Below, piece after piece: positions 1 to 7,735 of a stretch of 37,345 bases of DNA. The number at the start of each line of letters is the position of its first letter. Position 1 is the first letter of the stretch. The position numbers were made by a program, and so were the translations under genes. Source of the DNA: an uncultured Agathobaculum sp. (GTDB lineage Bacteria; Bacillota; Clostridia; Oscillospirales; Butyricicoccaceae); NCBI GenBank assembly GCA_934504345.1, contig CAKSVR010000019.1, positions 1 to 37,345 of the forward strand, in the 5' to 3' direction. The notes below the pieces were generated by a model, which searched no databases, was not told the origin of the DNA, and was given only the letters and a program-made list of their open reading frames with translations.

Positions 1-457
1 GCGTGATGCAGTGGTATGCCATCACCGAAGCCGCGCCGCCGTAGCCGAGCAGCAGCACCTTCTTGCCGCGCAGCGAAACCTCGTCACGGGCGAGCGACTC
101 GGCAAAGCCGAGGATGTCCGTGTTGAAGCCGGTCGCCCTGCCGTCCGCAAAACGGACGGTGTTGACCGAATGCAGGTCGCGGGCGGCGGTGTCGATGTCG
201 TCCAGCAGCGGGATGACGGCCTTTTTGTGCGGGATGGTGCAGTTGATGCCGCCGAGCTTGCGCTTAGCCAGCTCGAACGCTTCGGGCAGATCCTCGGGCG
301 GCACGGCAACGCCGATGTAGTCTGCATCCTGACCGGAGGCCTCGAACAGCTGTGCGTGCAGCTCCGGGCTCATCGTGTGGCCGAGCGGCCAGCCGAACAG
401 GGCATAGGTGGTCTTTTTCGGCTCGAAAGCGCGAAATTCGTCCATGGAAAGCAGCAT
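1..457 (-). CDS. aroE: Shikimate dehydrogenase, N-terminal part (cut by window edge)
   Basis: Reduces 3-dehydroshikimate to shikimate with NADPH in the cytoplasmic chorismate pathway. About 152 N-terminal codons are present and the gene runs off the left edge. The start MLLSMDEF lies 3 bases after the aroA stop. Visible family landmarks are FGWPLGHTMSPELH (substrate-binding SxS-like region), NCTIPHKKAVIPLLD with the catalytic Lys, NTVRF and GFNTDILGF with the partner Asp, and the start of the NADP-binding fold, LLLGYGGAA. It is the last visible gene of the minus-strand aro cluster and is probably co-transcribed with aroA. The missing C-terminal half means completeness cannot be judged. Confidence 0.93.
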   Translation of the reverse strand, partial: MLLSMDEFRAFEPKKTTYALFGWPLGHTMSPELHAQLFEASGQDADYIGVAVPPEDLPEAFELAKRKLGGINCTIPHKKAVIPLLDDIDTAARDLHSVNTVRFADGRATGFNTDILGFAESLARDEVSLRGKKVLLLGYGGAASVMAYHCIT

Positions 458-460
458 GAC

Positions 461-1732
461 TCAGTCCCCCAGACGTTCGATCGTGTTAAAGAAGTCCGGA
501 TAGGAGATGGCAACGACCTCGGGCTCGTCAATGCGGCTCGTGCCCTCGGCGGCAAGGCCGAGCACGGCAAGGCTCATCGCGATGCGGTGATCCTTGTAGG
601 TTGCAAAGGAGGCGCCGTGCGGCTTTGCGCCGCTGCGAACGATCATGCCGTCATCGGTTTCCTCAACGTCCACACCGGCCTTGGTCAGCTCTGCGACCAT
701 CGCGGCGATGCGGTTGGATTCCTTGACCTTGAGCTCCTGTGCATCGCGGATAACGGTTTCGCCCTCCGCGAATGCCGCCGCGACCGCGATAACGGGCAGC
801 TCATCGATGAGGCGCGGGATGATAGCGCCGCCGATCTCTACGCCGTGCAGCCTGCTGTACTTGACGGTCAGGTCGCACATCGGCTCGGCCTCGTCGCGGA
901 AGTTGGACTCGGTGATGTCCGCGCCCATGTCGCGCAGAACGTCCAGAACGCCCGTGCGGGTCGGGTTCACGCCGACATTCTTGATGGTCAGTTCACTGCC
1001 AGGCACGATAGCGCCCGCAACGAGGAAGAACGCCGCCGAGGAAATGTCGCCCGGAACGGCAATATCGACCGCGTGGAGGTCCTCCGGCGGGTCGAGGGTG
1101 ATGGTATTGCCGCTGGTTTCGATCTCCACGCCCAGTGCGCGGAACATCCGCTCGGTGTGGTCGCGGGAGGGAGCCGGCTCGATAACGGTGGTCTGGCCCT
1201 CGGCGTACAGACCTGCCAGCAGGATGGCGCTCTTGAGCTGAGCGGATGCCACCGGCAGACGGTATTCGATGCCGTGCAGCTCGCTCGGGTACAGGGTCAG
1301 CGGGCAGAAATTGTCGTTCCTGCCCTCGATGGATGCGCCCATCTCGCGCAGCGGCTTCATCACGCGGCCCATCGGGCGCTTCTGGATGGACGGGTCGCCG
1401 CTCATGGTAACGGTGAACGGCTGACCGGCAAGGATGCCGCACAGCAGGCGGGTGGTCGTGCCGGAGTTGCCGGTGTACAGCGCCTCCGCGGGCGCCTCCA
1501 GACCGTGCAGGCCGACACCTTCCACGATGACCTCATCGTCTGTGATCTCAATTTCTACGCCCATCTTGCGGAAGCAGTCGATGGTGGAGAGGCAGTCCTC
1601 GCCCATCAGAAAGCCGGTGATGTGGGTGGTGCCGTTTGCCAGTGCGCCGAGCATAACGGCGCGGTGCGAAATGGATTTGTCGCCCGGCACGGTGATCTCG
1701 CCGCGCAGAGGGCCGCAGGGTTGAATTTGCAT
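461..1732 (-). CDS. aroA: 3-phosphoshikimate 1-carboxyvinyltransferase (EPSP synthase)
   Basis: Transfers the enolpyruvyl group of PEP to shikimate-3-phosphate, the step before chorismate synthase. The protein has 423 residues, normal for the family. N-terminal GDKSISHRAVMLGAL holds the conserved Lys-Ser pair. GNSGTTTRLL is the PEP-binding loop, with Gly kept at the position equivalent to E. coli Gly96. GDPSIQKRPMGRV, the KESNRI motif and YKDHRIAMSLAVLGL complete the active site in the two-domain inside-out barrel. It lies 13 bases downstream of pheA and 3 bases upstream of aroE on the same strand, so one transcript is likely. Nothing suggests truncation. Confidence 0.96.
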   Translation of the reverse strand: MQIQPCGPLRGEITVPGDKSISHRAVMLGALANGTTHITGFLMGEDCLSTIDCFRKMGVEIEITDDEVIVEGVGLHGLEAPAEALYTGNSGTTTRLLCGILAGQPFTVTMSGDPSIQKRPMGRVMKPLREMGASIEGRNDNFCPLTLYPSELHGIEYRLPVASAQLKSAILLAGLYAEGQTTVIEPAPSRDHTERMFRALGVEIETSGNTITLDPPEDLHAVDIAVPGDISSAAFFLVAGAIVPGSELTIKNVGVNPTRTGVLDVLRDMGADITESNFRDEAEPMCDLTVKYSRLHGVEIGGAIIPRLIDELPVIAVAAAFAEGETVIRDAQELKVKESNRIAAMVAELTKAGVDVEETDDGMIVRSGAKPHGASFATYKDHRIAMSLAVLGLAAEGTSRIDEPEVVAISYPDFFNTIERLGD

Positions 1733-1745
1733 GGGTCTTACTCCT

Positions 1746-2876
1746 TTATTCGTTGGGCACGCAATAGCTGCCGATTACCTTGATGTAGGGAAGCTCTTCG
1801 TGGAGCTGGTACAGCAGGGACTGCACCGCATGGTCGCGCATATTGCCGGTGAAATCCACATAGAACACATAGCACCACGGGCTGTCCTTGAGTGGGCGCG
1901 AGTGGATCTCCGTCATGTCTACGCCGTAGTGGGCGATGGTGTCGAGCACGGTCATCAGCGTACCGGAGGCGTTCGGGATGTGGAACGCGATCTCGATGCG
2001 GTTGTCCTCGGGCTGGCAGGTCAGCGTTCTGCTGACGGCGATGAAGCGCGTTTCGTTGTGCTTCATGTCGTTGATGCCCTCGGCAAGAATGTCGAGACCG
2101 TAGCGCACCGCCGCCTCGTGCGAACAGATGGCCGCGAGGCTCTTGTCGCCCTTTTGCTGCACGTTCTGGGCCGCAATGGCAGTGTTCGCCACCTCGATGG
2201 CCTCCAGATCGTGCTCGGAAATGAAGCTGTGGCACTGCGGCAGCGCATGGGGATGCGAGCAGACGCGCTTTACGTCCTCGAGCCTTGTGCCGGGCACTGC
2301 CGCCAGACAATGCGAGATCTTCTTGATGTACGAGCGATTGATGTACAGGTCGTAGTCGAGCAGCAGGTCATAGACCTCGCTGACCGTGCCTGCCGTTGTG
2401 TTCTCGACCGGCACAACGCCGATGTCGGCCTTGCCGTCGCGCACCGACTGGAAAACCTGCTCCCAGGTGGGCACGTTCTGCGGCTCACAGCTCGGGAACA
2501 GCGCCCGCGCGGCCAGCTCCTGATATGCGCCCGGAACGCCCTGATAGAACACGGTTTTCGGCTCTGCAAGCGTTTCTGCGGGACGGAACGGGAACTTTTC
2601 CGGCGCCTGACGGAGGATTTCGCTGTACTGATACTCGCGGCTGGCGCGGATCATGCTTTGCAGCAGCGAAACGTATTTGAGCTGGAGCTCCTCCTCCATG
2701 CCGGCGGAGCGTTTTTCGACGATCTCGGCCTCGCGGTCGGGCTTGTAGATCTTATCGTCCGACTGGGCCTTGGTCTTTGCGACCTCGAGCGCCAGCGACA
2801 TACGCAGCAGGAACAGCTCCCGGATGGCGGAGTCCACGCGGTTGATGTCCTGCCGGATTTCGGGAAGTTCACGCAT
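1746..2876 (-). CDS. pheA: Bifunctional chorismate mutase / prephenate dehydratase (P-protein)
   Basis: Converts chorismate to prephenate and then to phenylpyruvate, committing flux to phenylalanine. There are three domains in 376 residues. An N-terminal all-helical AroQ-type chorismate mutase covers about residues 1-85 (RQDINRVDSAIRELFLLRM). The prephenate dehydratase domain covers about 105-285, with VENTTAGTVSEVYDLL and NETRFIAVSR. A C-terminal ACT domain covers about 295-370, with GTLMTVLDTIAHYGVD and an IHSRPLK motif in place of the usual ESRP. The ACT domain normally gives feedback inhibition by phenylalanine. The start overlaps the end of aroC by 8 bases, so translational coupling is likely. 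The fusion order is the common one. Confidence 0.95.
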   Translation of the reverse strand: MRELPEIRQDINRVDSAIRELFLLRMSLALEVAKTKAQSDDKIYKPDREAEIVEKRSAGMEEELQLKYVSLLQSMIRASREYQYSEILRQAPEKFPFRPAETLAEPKTVFYQGVPGAYQELAARALFPSCEPQNVPTWEQVFQSVRDGKADIGVVPVENTTAGTVSEVYDLLLDYDLYINRSYIKKISHCLAAVPGTRLEDVKRVCSHPHALPQCHSFISEHDLEAIEVANTAIAAQNVQQKGDKSLAAICSHEAAVRYGLDILAEGINDMKHNETRFIAVSRTLTCQPEDNRIEIAFHIPNASGTLMTVLDTIAHYGVDMTEIHSRPLKDSPWCYVFYVDFTGNMRDHAVQSLLYQLHEELPYIKVIGSYCVPNE

Positions 2877-3963
2877 GATAACCCTTCGCCTCCCTCAGAA
2901 GATCGGCCAGCGCAACCGCGCAGGCGGCCTCGACCACCGGCGCGGCGCGGGTGACGATGCACGGGTCGTGCCGTCCGTGGATGGACAGCGGCTCGACCTT
3001 GCCGGTGCGGATGTTGAGCGTATCCTGCACCATGCCGATGGACGGCGTGGGCTTGATGCACGCGCGCACGATGAGCGGCATACCGCTCGTGATGCCGCCG
3101 AGGATGCCGCCGTTGTTGTTGGTTTCGGTCTTGACAACGCCGTTTTCCTCGTAGAACGGGTCGTTTGCGTGCGAGCCGCGCAGCGCCGCAAAGGCAAAGC
3201 CTGCGCCGAACTCCACGCCCTTGACGGCGGGCACGCCGAACAGGATGGAGGCCAGACGGCTCTCCACGCTGTCGAGCATCGGGCTGCCGATACCGGCGGG
3301 AAGCCCGACTGCGGCGCACTCGATGACGCCGCCGACCGAATCCTGCTCCTCACGGGCCTCCTCGATGGCGGCCAGCATGGCCTCGAGCGCACGCGGATTG
3401 TTGACCGGATATTCGGCGTTCCGCAGCGCCTCGAGCTGCTCGGCGGTGACTTCCACATCGTCGAATGGCATATCCTGAATCTGCGCGATGGACTGGATGT
3501 GCGAGCCGACCGTTACGCCCTGTTCCTTGAGCCACAGCTTGCACAGCGCACCGGCGAACACCAGCGGAGCGGTCAGCCGGCCGGAGAAATGACCGCCGCC
3601 GCGCGGGTCGTTGCAGGAATCGTAGCGCAGCATACCCGTGTAGTCTGCGTGGCCGGGACGCGGCTGTGCCGCCAGCTCTGCGTAGTCGTTCGAGCGCTGA
3701 TTGGTGTTGCGGATGACGGCGCAGATGGGCGTGCCCGTCGTTTTGCCATTGTAGATGCCGGACTGAATCTCCGGCCTGTCCGACTCCTTGCGCGCGGTGG
3801 ACTGCTTGTTGCGGCCCGGTGCGCGGCGCTCCATCTCACGCAGGACGAACGCCTCGTCATACAGAACGCCGGACGGGAAGCCGTCGATCACAACGCCGAT
3901 GCCCGTGCCGTGCGACTCGCCGAAAATGGAAATTTTGATTGCATTTCCCCAAGTGGAACCCAT
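2869..3963 (-). CDS. aroC: Chorismate synthase
   Basis: Eliminates phosphate from EPSP to form chorismate, using reduced FMN. It has 364 residues, typical length. Diagnostic signatures are GESHGTGIGVVIDGFPSG near the N terminus, RAPGRNKQSTARKESD, RPGHADYTGMLRY, RGGGHFSGRLTAPLVFAG and ETNNNGGILGGITSGMP. The C-terminal GRHDPCIVTRAAPVVEA block is also present. These cover the FMN- and substrate-binding residues of the family. The gene sits between aroB (12 bases upstream) and pheA (overlapping by 8 bases). No separate flavin reductase is visible, so it is probably of the monofunctional bacterial type. Confidence 0.97.
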   Translation of the reverse strand: MGSTWGNAIKISIFGESHGTGIGVVIDGFPSGVLYDEAFVLREMERRAPGRNKQSTARKESDRPEIQSGIYNGKTTGTPICAVIRNTNQRSNDYAELAAQPRPGHADYTGMLRYDSCNDPRGGGHFSGRLTAPLVFAGALCKLWLKEQGVTVGSHIQSIAQIQDMPFDDVEVTAEQLEALRNAEYPVNNPRALEAMLAAIEEAREEQDSVGGVIECAAVGLPAGIGSPMLDSVESRLASILFGVPAVKGVEFGAGFAFAALRGSHANDPFYEENGVVKTETNNNGGILGGITSGMPLIVRACIKPTPSIGMVQDTLNIRTGKVEPLSIHGRHDPCIVTRAAPVVEAACAVALADLLREAKGYHA

Positions 3964-3975
3964 GCTGCTCCCTCC

Positions 3976-5019
3976 TTACAGCTTCAGAACGTATTCGTGC
4001 AGCTTTTCTGCATCGATCGGCGTGATCTCCGCCCGACCGGCCTCGCGCACGAGGATAAAGTTGACGGTCGCGCCGAACTTCTTCTTGTCCGACAGCAGAG
4101 CGTTAAAGATGGCTTCGCGGTCGTAGTTCAGCTCGGTCGGCAGGCCGATGTGCTCCAGAATATCGATGAGCGGCGCGGTCAGATCCTCGTTGCCCAGCAG
4201 GGCAGAGAGGCGCATCGCGGCCACCATGCCGATGGCGACGGCCTGACCGTGGGTGAGGTCGGTGTAGTTTCCGAGCTTCTCCGCCGCGTGGCCGATGGTG
4301 TGACCGAAATTGAGGATCATGCGAAGCCCGGTGTCGTGCTCGTCGATGGCGACAACATCGCGCTTGATCTTGACACACTCGTAGATGATGCTTTCGATAT
4401 TCGCCTTGTAGTCCGGCTGAGAAACCATCGTCAGGATTTCCTTATTGGAAATGCAGCCGTACTTGACCACCTCAGCCATGCCGTCCGCGAACGTGCTGTC
4501 CGGCAGGGAAGCGAGCACGCTCGGGTCGATGAGCACGAGCCGCGGCTGATAGAACGCGCCGACAAGGTTCTTGCCCTCGGGCAGATCCACGCCGGTCTTG
4601 CCGCCGACCGAGGAATCCACCTGCGCGAGCAGCGTGGTCGGGATCTGGCACAGCGATACGCCGCGCAGGAACGTTGCGGCCGCAAAGCCGGTGATGTCAC
4701 CGACAACGCCGCCGCCGAGCGCGATAATCAGGTCCTTGCGGGTCATGCCGGAGGCCAGCAGGTCGTGGTAGATGCCCTCGACCGTTGCGAGCTGCTTGTG
4801 CTCCTCACCGGCGGGGATGACCGTGTGCGTCACCGGCAGGGAGAACTGGCTCTCCAGCTTCTCGAGATACAGCGGCGCCACCGTTGAATCCGACACGATA
4901 TGCACACGGCTGGGCGAAAAGGTTTCGAGGATCACCGCGCCTGCGCGACCCAGCAATCCGGTTTCGATATGAATTTCGGACACGCCGTTCGCGCCCGTCA
5001 GACTCAGCGTTTCTGCCAT
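3976..5019 (-). CDS. aroB: 3-dehydroquinate synthase
   Basis: Cyclises DAHP to 3-dehydroquinate, the second chorismate-pathway step, using NAD and a divalent metal. The 347-residue protein shows the GGGVVGDITGFAAATFLRG nucleotide-binding segment, a QIPTTLLAQVDSSVGGKTGV block, and FNFGHTIGHAAE-like metal-binding histidines (seen as NFGHTIGHA). The start MAETLSLT is preceded by a modest ribosome site. The gene follows a 146-base intergenic stretch after aroF that contains a strong promoter and hairpins, so it can be expressed from its own promoter as well as by read-through from the T-box-controlled aroF. Confidence 0.96.
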   Translation of the reverse strand: MAETLSLTGANGVSEIHIETGLLGRAGAVILETFSPSRVHIVSDSTVAPLYLEKLESQFSLPVTHTVIPAGEEHKQLATVEGIYHDLLASGMTRKDLIIALGGGVVGDITGFAAATFLRGVSLCQIPTTLLAQVDSSVGGKTGVDLPEGKNLVGAFYQPRLVLIDPSVLASLPDSTFADGMAEVVKYGCISNKEILTMVSQPDYKANIESIIYECVKIKRDVVAIDEHDTGLRMILNFGHTIGHAAEKLGNYTDLTHGQAVAIGMVAAMRLSALLGNEDLTAPLIDILEHIGLPTELNYDREAIFNALLSDKKKFGATVNFILVREAGRAEITPIDAEKLHEYVLKL

Positions 5020-5040
5020 TTTTACAACACCCTTTTGGTT

Positions 5041-5075
5041 GAATTAGTAATTAGGAATTAGTAATTAGTGATTAG
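5041..5075. repeat. AT-rich tandem short repeats (ATTAGTAATTAGG type)
   Basis: An AT-rich run of tandem AATTAGTAATTAGG-like units lies between aroF and aroB. It contrasts with the GC-rich surroundings. An inverted, near-identical copy lies at 6764-6783, on the other side of aroF and its T-box. A short GC hairpin (CCGGTGCGAAACCGG) follows directly at 5075-5089. It looks like a remnant of a small mobile or fold-back sequence; no function is claimed. Confidence 0.6.
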
Positions 5076-5117
5076 CCGGTGCGAAACCGGATTACTGATT
5101 CCCGTATATTTGCGAAA

Positions 5118-5140
5118 GAGGTCGGTGGGACACCGACCTC
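5118..5140 (-). terminator. Hairpin between aroF and aroB (terminator-like)
   Basis: A perfect 10-bp inverted repeat, GAGGTCGGTG / CACCGACCTC, has a 3-base loop. On the minus strand it is followed by only TTT, so it is a weak or partial intrinsic terminator for aroF. It lies a few bases after the start expected from the promoter at 5153-5182, so it also forms part of the aroB leader. Confidence 0.5.
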
Positions 5141-5152
5141 CGGCTATGTTAC

Positions 5153-5182
5153 ATTATAATATGTATCAGATTTCTCTGTCAA
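5153..5182 (-). promoter_or_regulatory. Consensus sigma-A promoter inside the 3' end of aroF, reading to aroB
   Basis: On the minus strand TTGACA (5182-5177) and TATAAT (5158-5153) are separated by 18 bases. Both hexamers match the vegetative consensus exactly. The -35 lies within the last codons of aroF. The expected start is near 5146, giving a leader of about 125 nt with two hairpins before aroB. Confidence 0.7.
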
Positions 5183-6182
5183 TTGCCGCCGCAACTGCGC
5201 GCAGTGCGTTCATGGTGTGGTGGAACGAATCGTAGGTCAGCGACTGTGCACCGTCGGACAGGGCGTGTGCGGGATCGTTGTGTACCTCGATCATCAGGCC
5301 GTCCGCACCGGCTGCAACAGCGGCCTTTGCCAGCGGCTCTACCATCCAGTAAATGCCGCCTGCATGGGACGGGTCAACAATGACCGGCAGATGGCTCATG
5401 CGCTTGAGCACCGGAACAGCGGAAATATCCAGCGTGTTGCGGGTGTACTTCTCGTAGGTGCGGATGCCGCGCTCGCAGAGGATAACGTTCTCGTTGCCGC
5501 CCGCCATGATGTACTCGGCGCTCATCAGGAACTCCTCCATGGTGTTCGCGAAGCCGCGCTTGAGCAGGATGGGTTTGCGGGTCTGGCCGAGCTCCTTCAG
5601 CAGCTCGAAGTTCTGCATATTGCGTGCGCCGACCTGGAAGCAGTCGCATTTGTCCATGAAGACGTCGATATGCGCCGGATTGGTGATCTCGGTCACGACC
5701 GGCAGACCGGTTGCTTCGTGCGCCTTGTGCAGCAGCTCGAGGCCCTCGGCCTTCAGACCCTGGAAAGAGTACGGGGAAGAGCGCGGCTTCCACGCACCGC
5801 CGCGGAGAACGGTCGCGCCGTCCGCCTGAACGTGCTTGGCAACGTCGATGATCTGCTCCTCGCTCTCGACCGAGCACGGGCCGGCCATTACGACCAGCTT
5901 CCTGCCGCCGACAGCAACGCCCGGAGCGATCTCAACGACAGAGTTGTCTGGATGGAACTTGCGGTTTGCCAGCTTGAACGGCTCCTGCACCTTGATGATG
6001 TTCTCAACCTGCGGGTCGAGCATCAGGGCATCCTTGTCAACCGCGCCGGTGTCGCCGACAAGGCCGATAACGATGGTGCCCTCGCCGTAGATCGGGTTTG
6101 CCTTTACGTTCCAGCGCTCGATGTGCTGGGACAGCTCCTCAACGTGTTCATGGGTCGTGCCCTGCTTCATAATGATGATCAT
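5166..6182 (-). CDS. aroF: 3-deoxy-7-phosphoheptulonate (DAHP) synthase, type I-beta
   Basis: Condenses PEP and erythrose-4-phosphate to DAHP, the entry step to aromatic biosynthesis. It has 338 residues. An N-terminal ferredoxin-like domain (about residues 1-70, starting MIIIMKQGTTHEHVEEL) is followed by the TIM barrel. The barrel shows AGPCSVESEEQI, RGGAWKPRSSPYSFQG, QVGARNMQNFELL, PILLKRGF, DPSHAGG and a C-terminal EVHNDPAHALSDGAQ. In the Thermotoga enzyme this N-terminal domain mediates feedback by aromatic amino acids, and the same is inferred here. A ribosome site AAGGAG lies 10 bases before the ATG. Expression is controlled by the T-box upstream. Confidence 0.96.
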   Translation of the reverse strand: MIIIMKQGTTHEHVEELSQHIERWNVKANPIYGEGTIVIGLVGDTGAVDKDALMLDPQVENIIKVQEPFKLANRKFHPDNSVVEIAPGVAVGGRKLVVMAGPCSVESEEQIIDVAKHVQADGATVLRGGAWKPRSSPYSFQGLKAEGLELLHKAHEATGLPVVTEITNPAHIDVFMDKCDCFQVGARNMQNFELLKELGQTRKPILLKRGFANTMEEFLMSAEYIMAGGNENVILCERGIRTYEKYTRNTLDISAVPVLKRMSHLPVIVDPSHAGGIYWMVEPLAKAAVAAGADGLMIEVHNDPAHALSDGAQSLTYDSFHHTMNALRAVAAAIDREI

Positions 6183-6238
6183 GTTGTGTTAGCTCCTTAT
6201 ATAGTGGGTATTCGCGTTTGTCACGGCGGAATGGGTAT

Positions 6239-6268
6239 AAAAAAAGCCCTTCATCCACAAAGAGGGAC
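6239..6268 (-). terminator. T-box attenuator terminator upstream of aroF
   Basis: On the minus strand a 7-bp stem with one mismatch (GTCCCTC / GAAGGGC) and a 9-base loop is followed by seven T. It lies just downstream of the T-box antiterminator sequence and 57 bases before the aroF start codon, the standard place for the regulated terminator. Confidence 0.75.
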
Positions 6269-6518
6269 GAAAGACAAACGGTTCCGCGGTACCACCCACA
6301 TTCGGCATAACAATGCCGCACTTTTTCGGATACAAATATATCCTATCCCTTTAACGGAGGAAATCCGTCAGCGCCTAATACGATACGGTTCAGCGCCGCA
6401 GCTCAGGAGGGAACTTCATCGTGCCGGCGTCTGCGTCCGTTTCCAGTCATGCCGGACACTCCCTGAAAGCCGCACTTGGAACGATTACTTTCCTCTGTCA
6501 TCGCTTTGTGCAATATTT
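6239..6518 (-). ncRNA. T-box leader riboswitch controlling aroF
   Basis: T-box leaders sense uncharged tRNA and let transcription pass the terminator. The minus strand shows the invariant core TGGGTGGTACCGCGGAAC at 6299-6282, the GGAAAGTAATCG element of stem I, an AGGGAG/GGAAACGG apical region, and a terminator with a T run. The basal stem pairs CAGAGG with CCTCCTG, and the opposite strand of the specifier loop reads GAAGTTC. The best-fitting codon is TTC (6413-6411), that is phenylalanine, agreeing with pheA in the same cluster. The usual purine after the codon is not obvious, so the amino acid is uncertain while the T-box itself is not. Confidence 0.92.
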
Positions 6519-6524
6519 GTCCTT

Positions 6525-6553
6525 ATTATATCGCTGCGAGGCGGAGTTGTCAA
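6525..6553 (-). promoter_or_regulatory. Consensus sigma-A promoter of the aroF T-box transcript
   Basis: The minus strand has TTGACA (6553-6548), a 17-base spacer, and TATAAT (6530-6525), a perfect vegetative promoter. The start is expected near 6518, just before stem I of the T-box. Confidence 0.85.
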
Positions 6554-6583
6554 TGACTAATTTGACATGGTTCGCGGAGAAAA

Positions 6584-6601
6584 TGCATAAATTTTCATGC
6601 A
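6584..6601. promoter_or_regulatory. Palindrome TGCAT-N8-ATGCA, possible operator
   Basis: An 18-base AT-rich palindrome with half-sites TGCAT and ATGCA lies 31 bases upstream of the -35 of the aroF promoter. It resembles a generic repressor operator and loosely resembles arginine boxes. No specific regulator can be assigned. Confidence 0.3.
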
Positions 6602-6621
6602 CCCTGACGGCGGCCGCGCTG

Positions 6622-6645
6622 CGGCAGATTGCACAGGTTTTGCGT
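6622..6645 (+). repeat. Fragment of the structured repeat core
   Basis: A 24-base stretch (CGGCAGATTGCAC, then RGGTTTTGCGT) matches the core of the large repeats at 32.9 kb and 37.15 kb with one difference. The sequence around it diverges, apart from a GC hairpin (GCGGCATATCTGTGCCGC) about 30 bases later. It is probably a decayed copy of that repeat family between aroF and spoIIIAA. Confidence 0.5.
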
Positions 6646-6763
6646 TGCAGCGGTTTAACGGATATACAGGCGGCATATCTGTGCCGCTCAAACCGTTCGG
6701 TTTGGTGCCCGGATTGCCTCCCGCCGGTGAAAAACGCGATGCGCGCATCGTAAAGGCCGGTAT

Positions 6764-6783
6764 AATTCCTAACTACTAATTAC
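6764..6783. repeat. Inverted copy of the ATTAGTAATTAGG repeat
   Basis: TAATTCCTAACTACTAATTA is the reverse complement, with one mismatch, of the unit at 5041-5075. The two inverted copies bracket aroF and its T-box. Confidence 0.55.
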
Positions 6784-6793
6784 CAAAACGTTC

Positions 6794-6822
6794 GTCTATT
6801 TCGGCAGTCACCGGCATAGAGT
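6794..6822 (+). promoter_or_regulatory. Possible sigma-E promoter of the spoIIIA operon
   Basis: GTCTATT, a 14-base spacer and CATAGAGT resemble the sigma-E pattern (KMATATT, 13-15 bases, CATACAHT) with a few mismatches. spoIIIA is a known mother-cell sigma-E operon in Bacillus subtilis. The start would fall only about 10 bases before the likely start codon, which is unusually close. Confidence 0.4.
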
Positions 6823-6838
6823 ATGTCAGGTGATGAAA

Positions 6839-7735
6839 ATGGACAAACGAAAAGCCGCCTTTCGTCAGGCGATTTCCTGTCTGCCGCCGGTGCGGCGGGC
6901 GCAGATGGAACGGCTGGACGGGCAGGAGGACATCGAAGAGCTGCGCTTTCGGGCGGGACAGCCGCCGAGCGCAAAGACGGCGGCGGGAGAGCAGCAGCTC
7001 CCGCTCGAAGCCGTCACCTCGGCTGAGCTGCGCGAGATTTTAAGCCGCGCGGCGCAATACTCGGTACACAGCTGTACGGACAGCCTGCGGCACGGCTTTG
7101 TCACGCTCACGGGCGGGCACCGTCTGGGCGTATGCGGCACAGCCGCCGAGGAGGACGGACACATCCTCGGGGTGCGCGGGCTGAGCTCGCTCAATCTGCG
7201 GATAGCGCATCAGGCGGAGGACTTACAGGCGCACATCGCCCGCTGGGTCGGGGAGGACGAGCCGAAGTCCGTTCTGCTCATCTCGCCGCCGGGCTATGGC
7301 AAGACAACGCTGCTGCGGGAATGGGTCCGCTGGTTCTCCGACCGAGGCTTCACCGCCGCGATCGCGGACGAGCGCAGCGAGATTGCGGCGCTGGCGGACG
7401 GCGTGCCGCAGCTGGCGGTCGGACGGTGTACGGATGTGATGGAGGGCTGCTCGAAACGGCAGGCGGCGGTGATGCTGCTCAAGACCATGTCGCCCGCGCT
7501 GCTGGCGCTCGACGAGATAACCGCGCCCGAGGATGCCGAGGCGGTGTCGCTGTGTACGCACTGCGGAACGGCAGTTGCGGCGTGCGCGCACGCGGCGGGT
7601 CTGGACGATCTGCGGCAGCGCCCGCTCTACCGCGAGCTGCTGGCGCTCGGTGCATTTCATCAGGCAGTCATCATTGAAAAACAGGGCGGACAGCGGATTT
7701 ACCGCATGGAACGATGGGAGGAATCGGAATGTTAA
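6839..7735 (+). CDS. spoIIIAA: Stage III sporulation protein AA (ATPase)
   Basis: A secretion-type ATPase thought to power the SpoIIIA-SpoIIQ channel between mother cell and forespore. It has 298 residues from the ATG at 6839, which has an AGG ribosome site 8 bases upstream; GTG 6830 and ATG 6833 are alternatives in the same frame. Visible motifs are VHSCTDSLRHGFVTLTGGHR and GLSSLNLRIAHQ, typical of the family, Walker A SPPGYGKTTLL, DERSEIAAL, and Walker B LLALDEITAPEDAEAV. It is the first gene of an eight-gene operon and overlaps spoIIIAB by 7 bases. Confidence 0.95.
   Translation: MDKRKAAFRQAISCLPPVRRAQMERLDGQEDIEELRFRAGQPPSAKTAAGEQQLPLEAVTSAELREILSRAAQYSVHSCTDSLRHGFVTLTGGHRLGVCGTAAEEDGHILGVRGLSSLNLRIAHQAEDLQAHIARWVGEDEPKSVLLISPPGYGKTTLLREWVRWFSDRGFTAAIADERSEIAALADGVPQLAVGRCTDVMEGCSKRQAAVMLLKTMSPALLALDEITAPEDAEAVSLCTHCGTAVAACAHAAGLDDLRQRPLYRELLALGAFHQAVIIEKQGGQRIYRMERWEESEC

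Noticed and set aside
11..1783. Long plus-strand open frames opposite the aro genes (also at 1731-2954, 2770-4887 and 5217-6560)
   Set aside because: They are antisense shadows in GC-rich DNA; the minus-strand products are full-length, clearly recognised enzymes.
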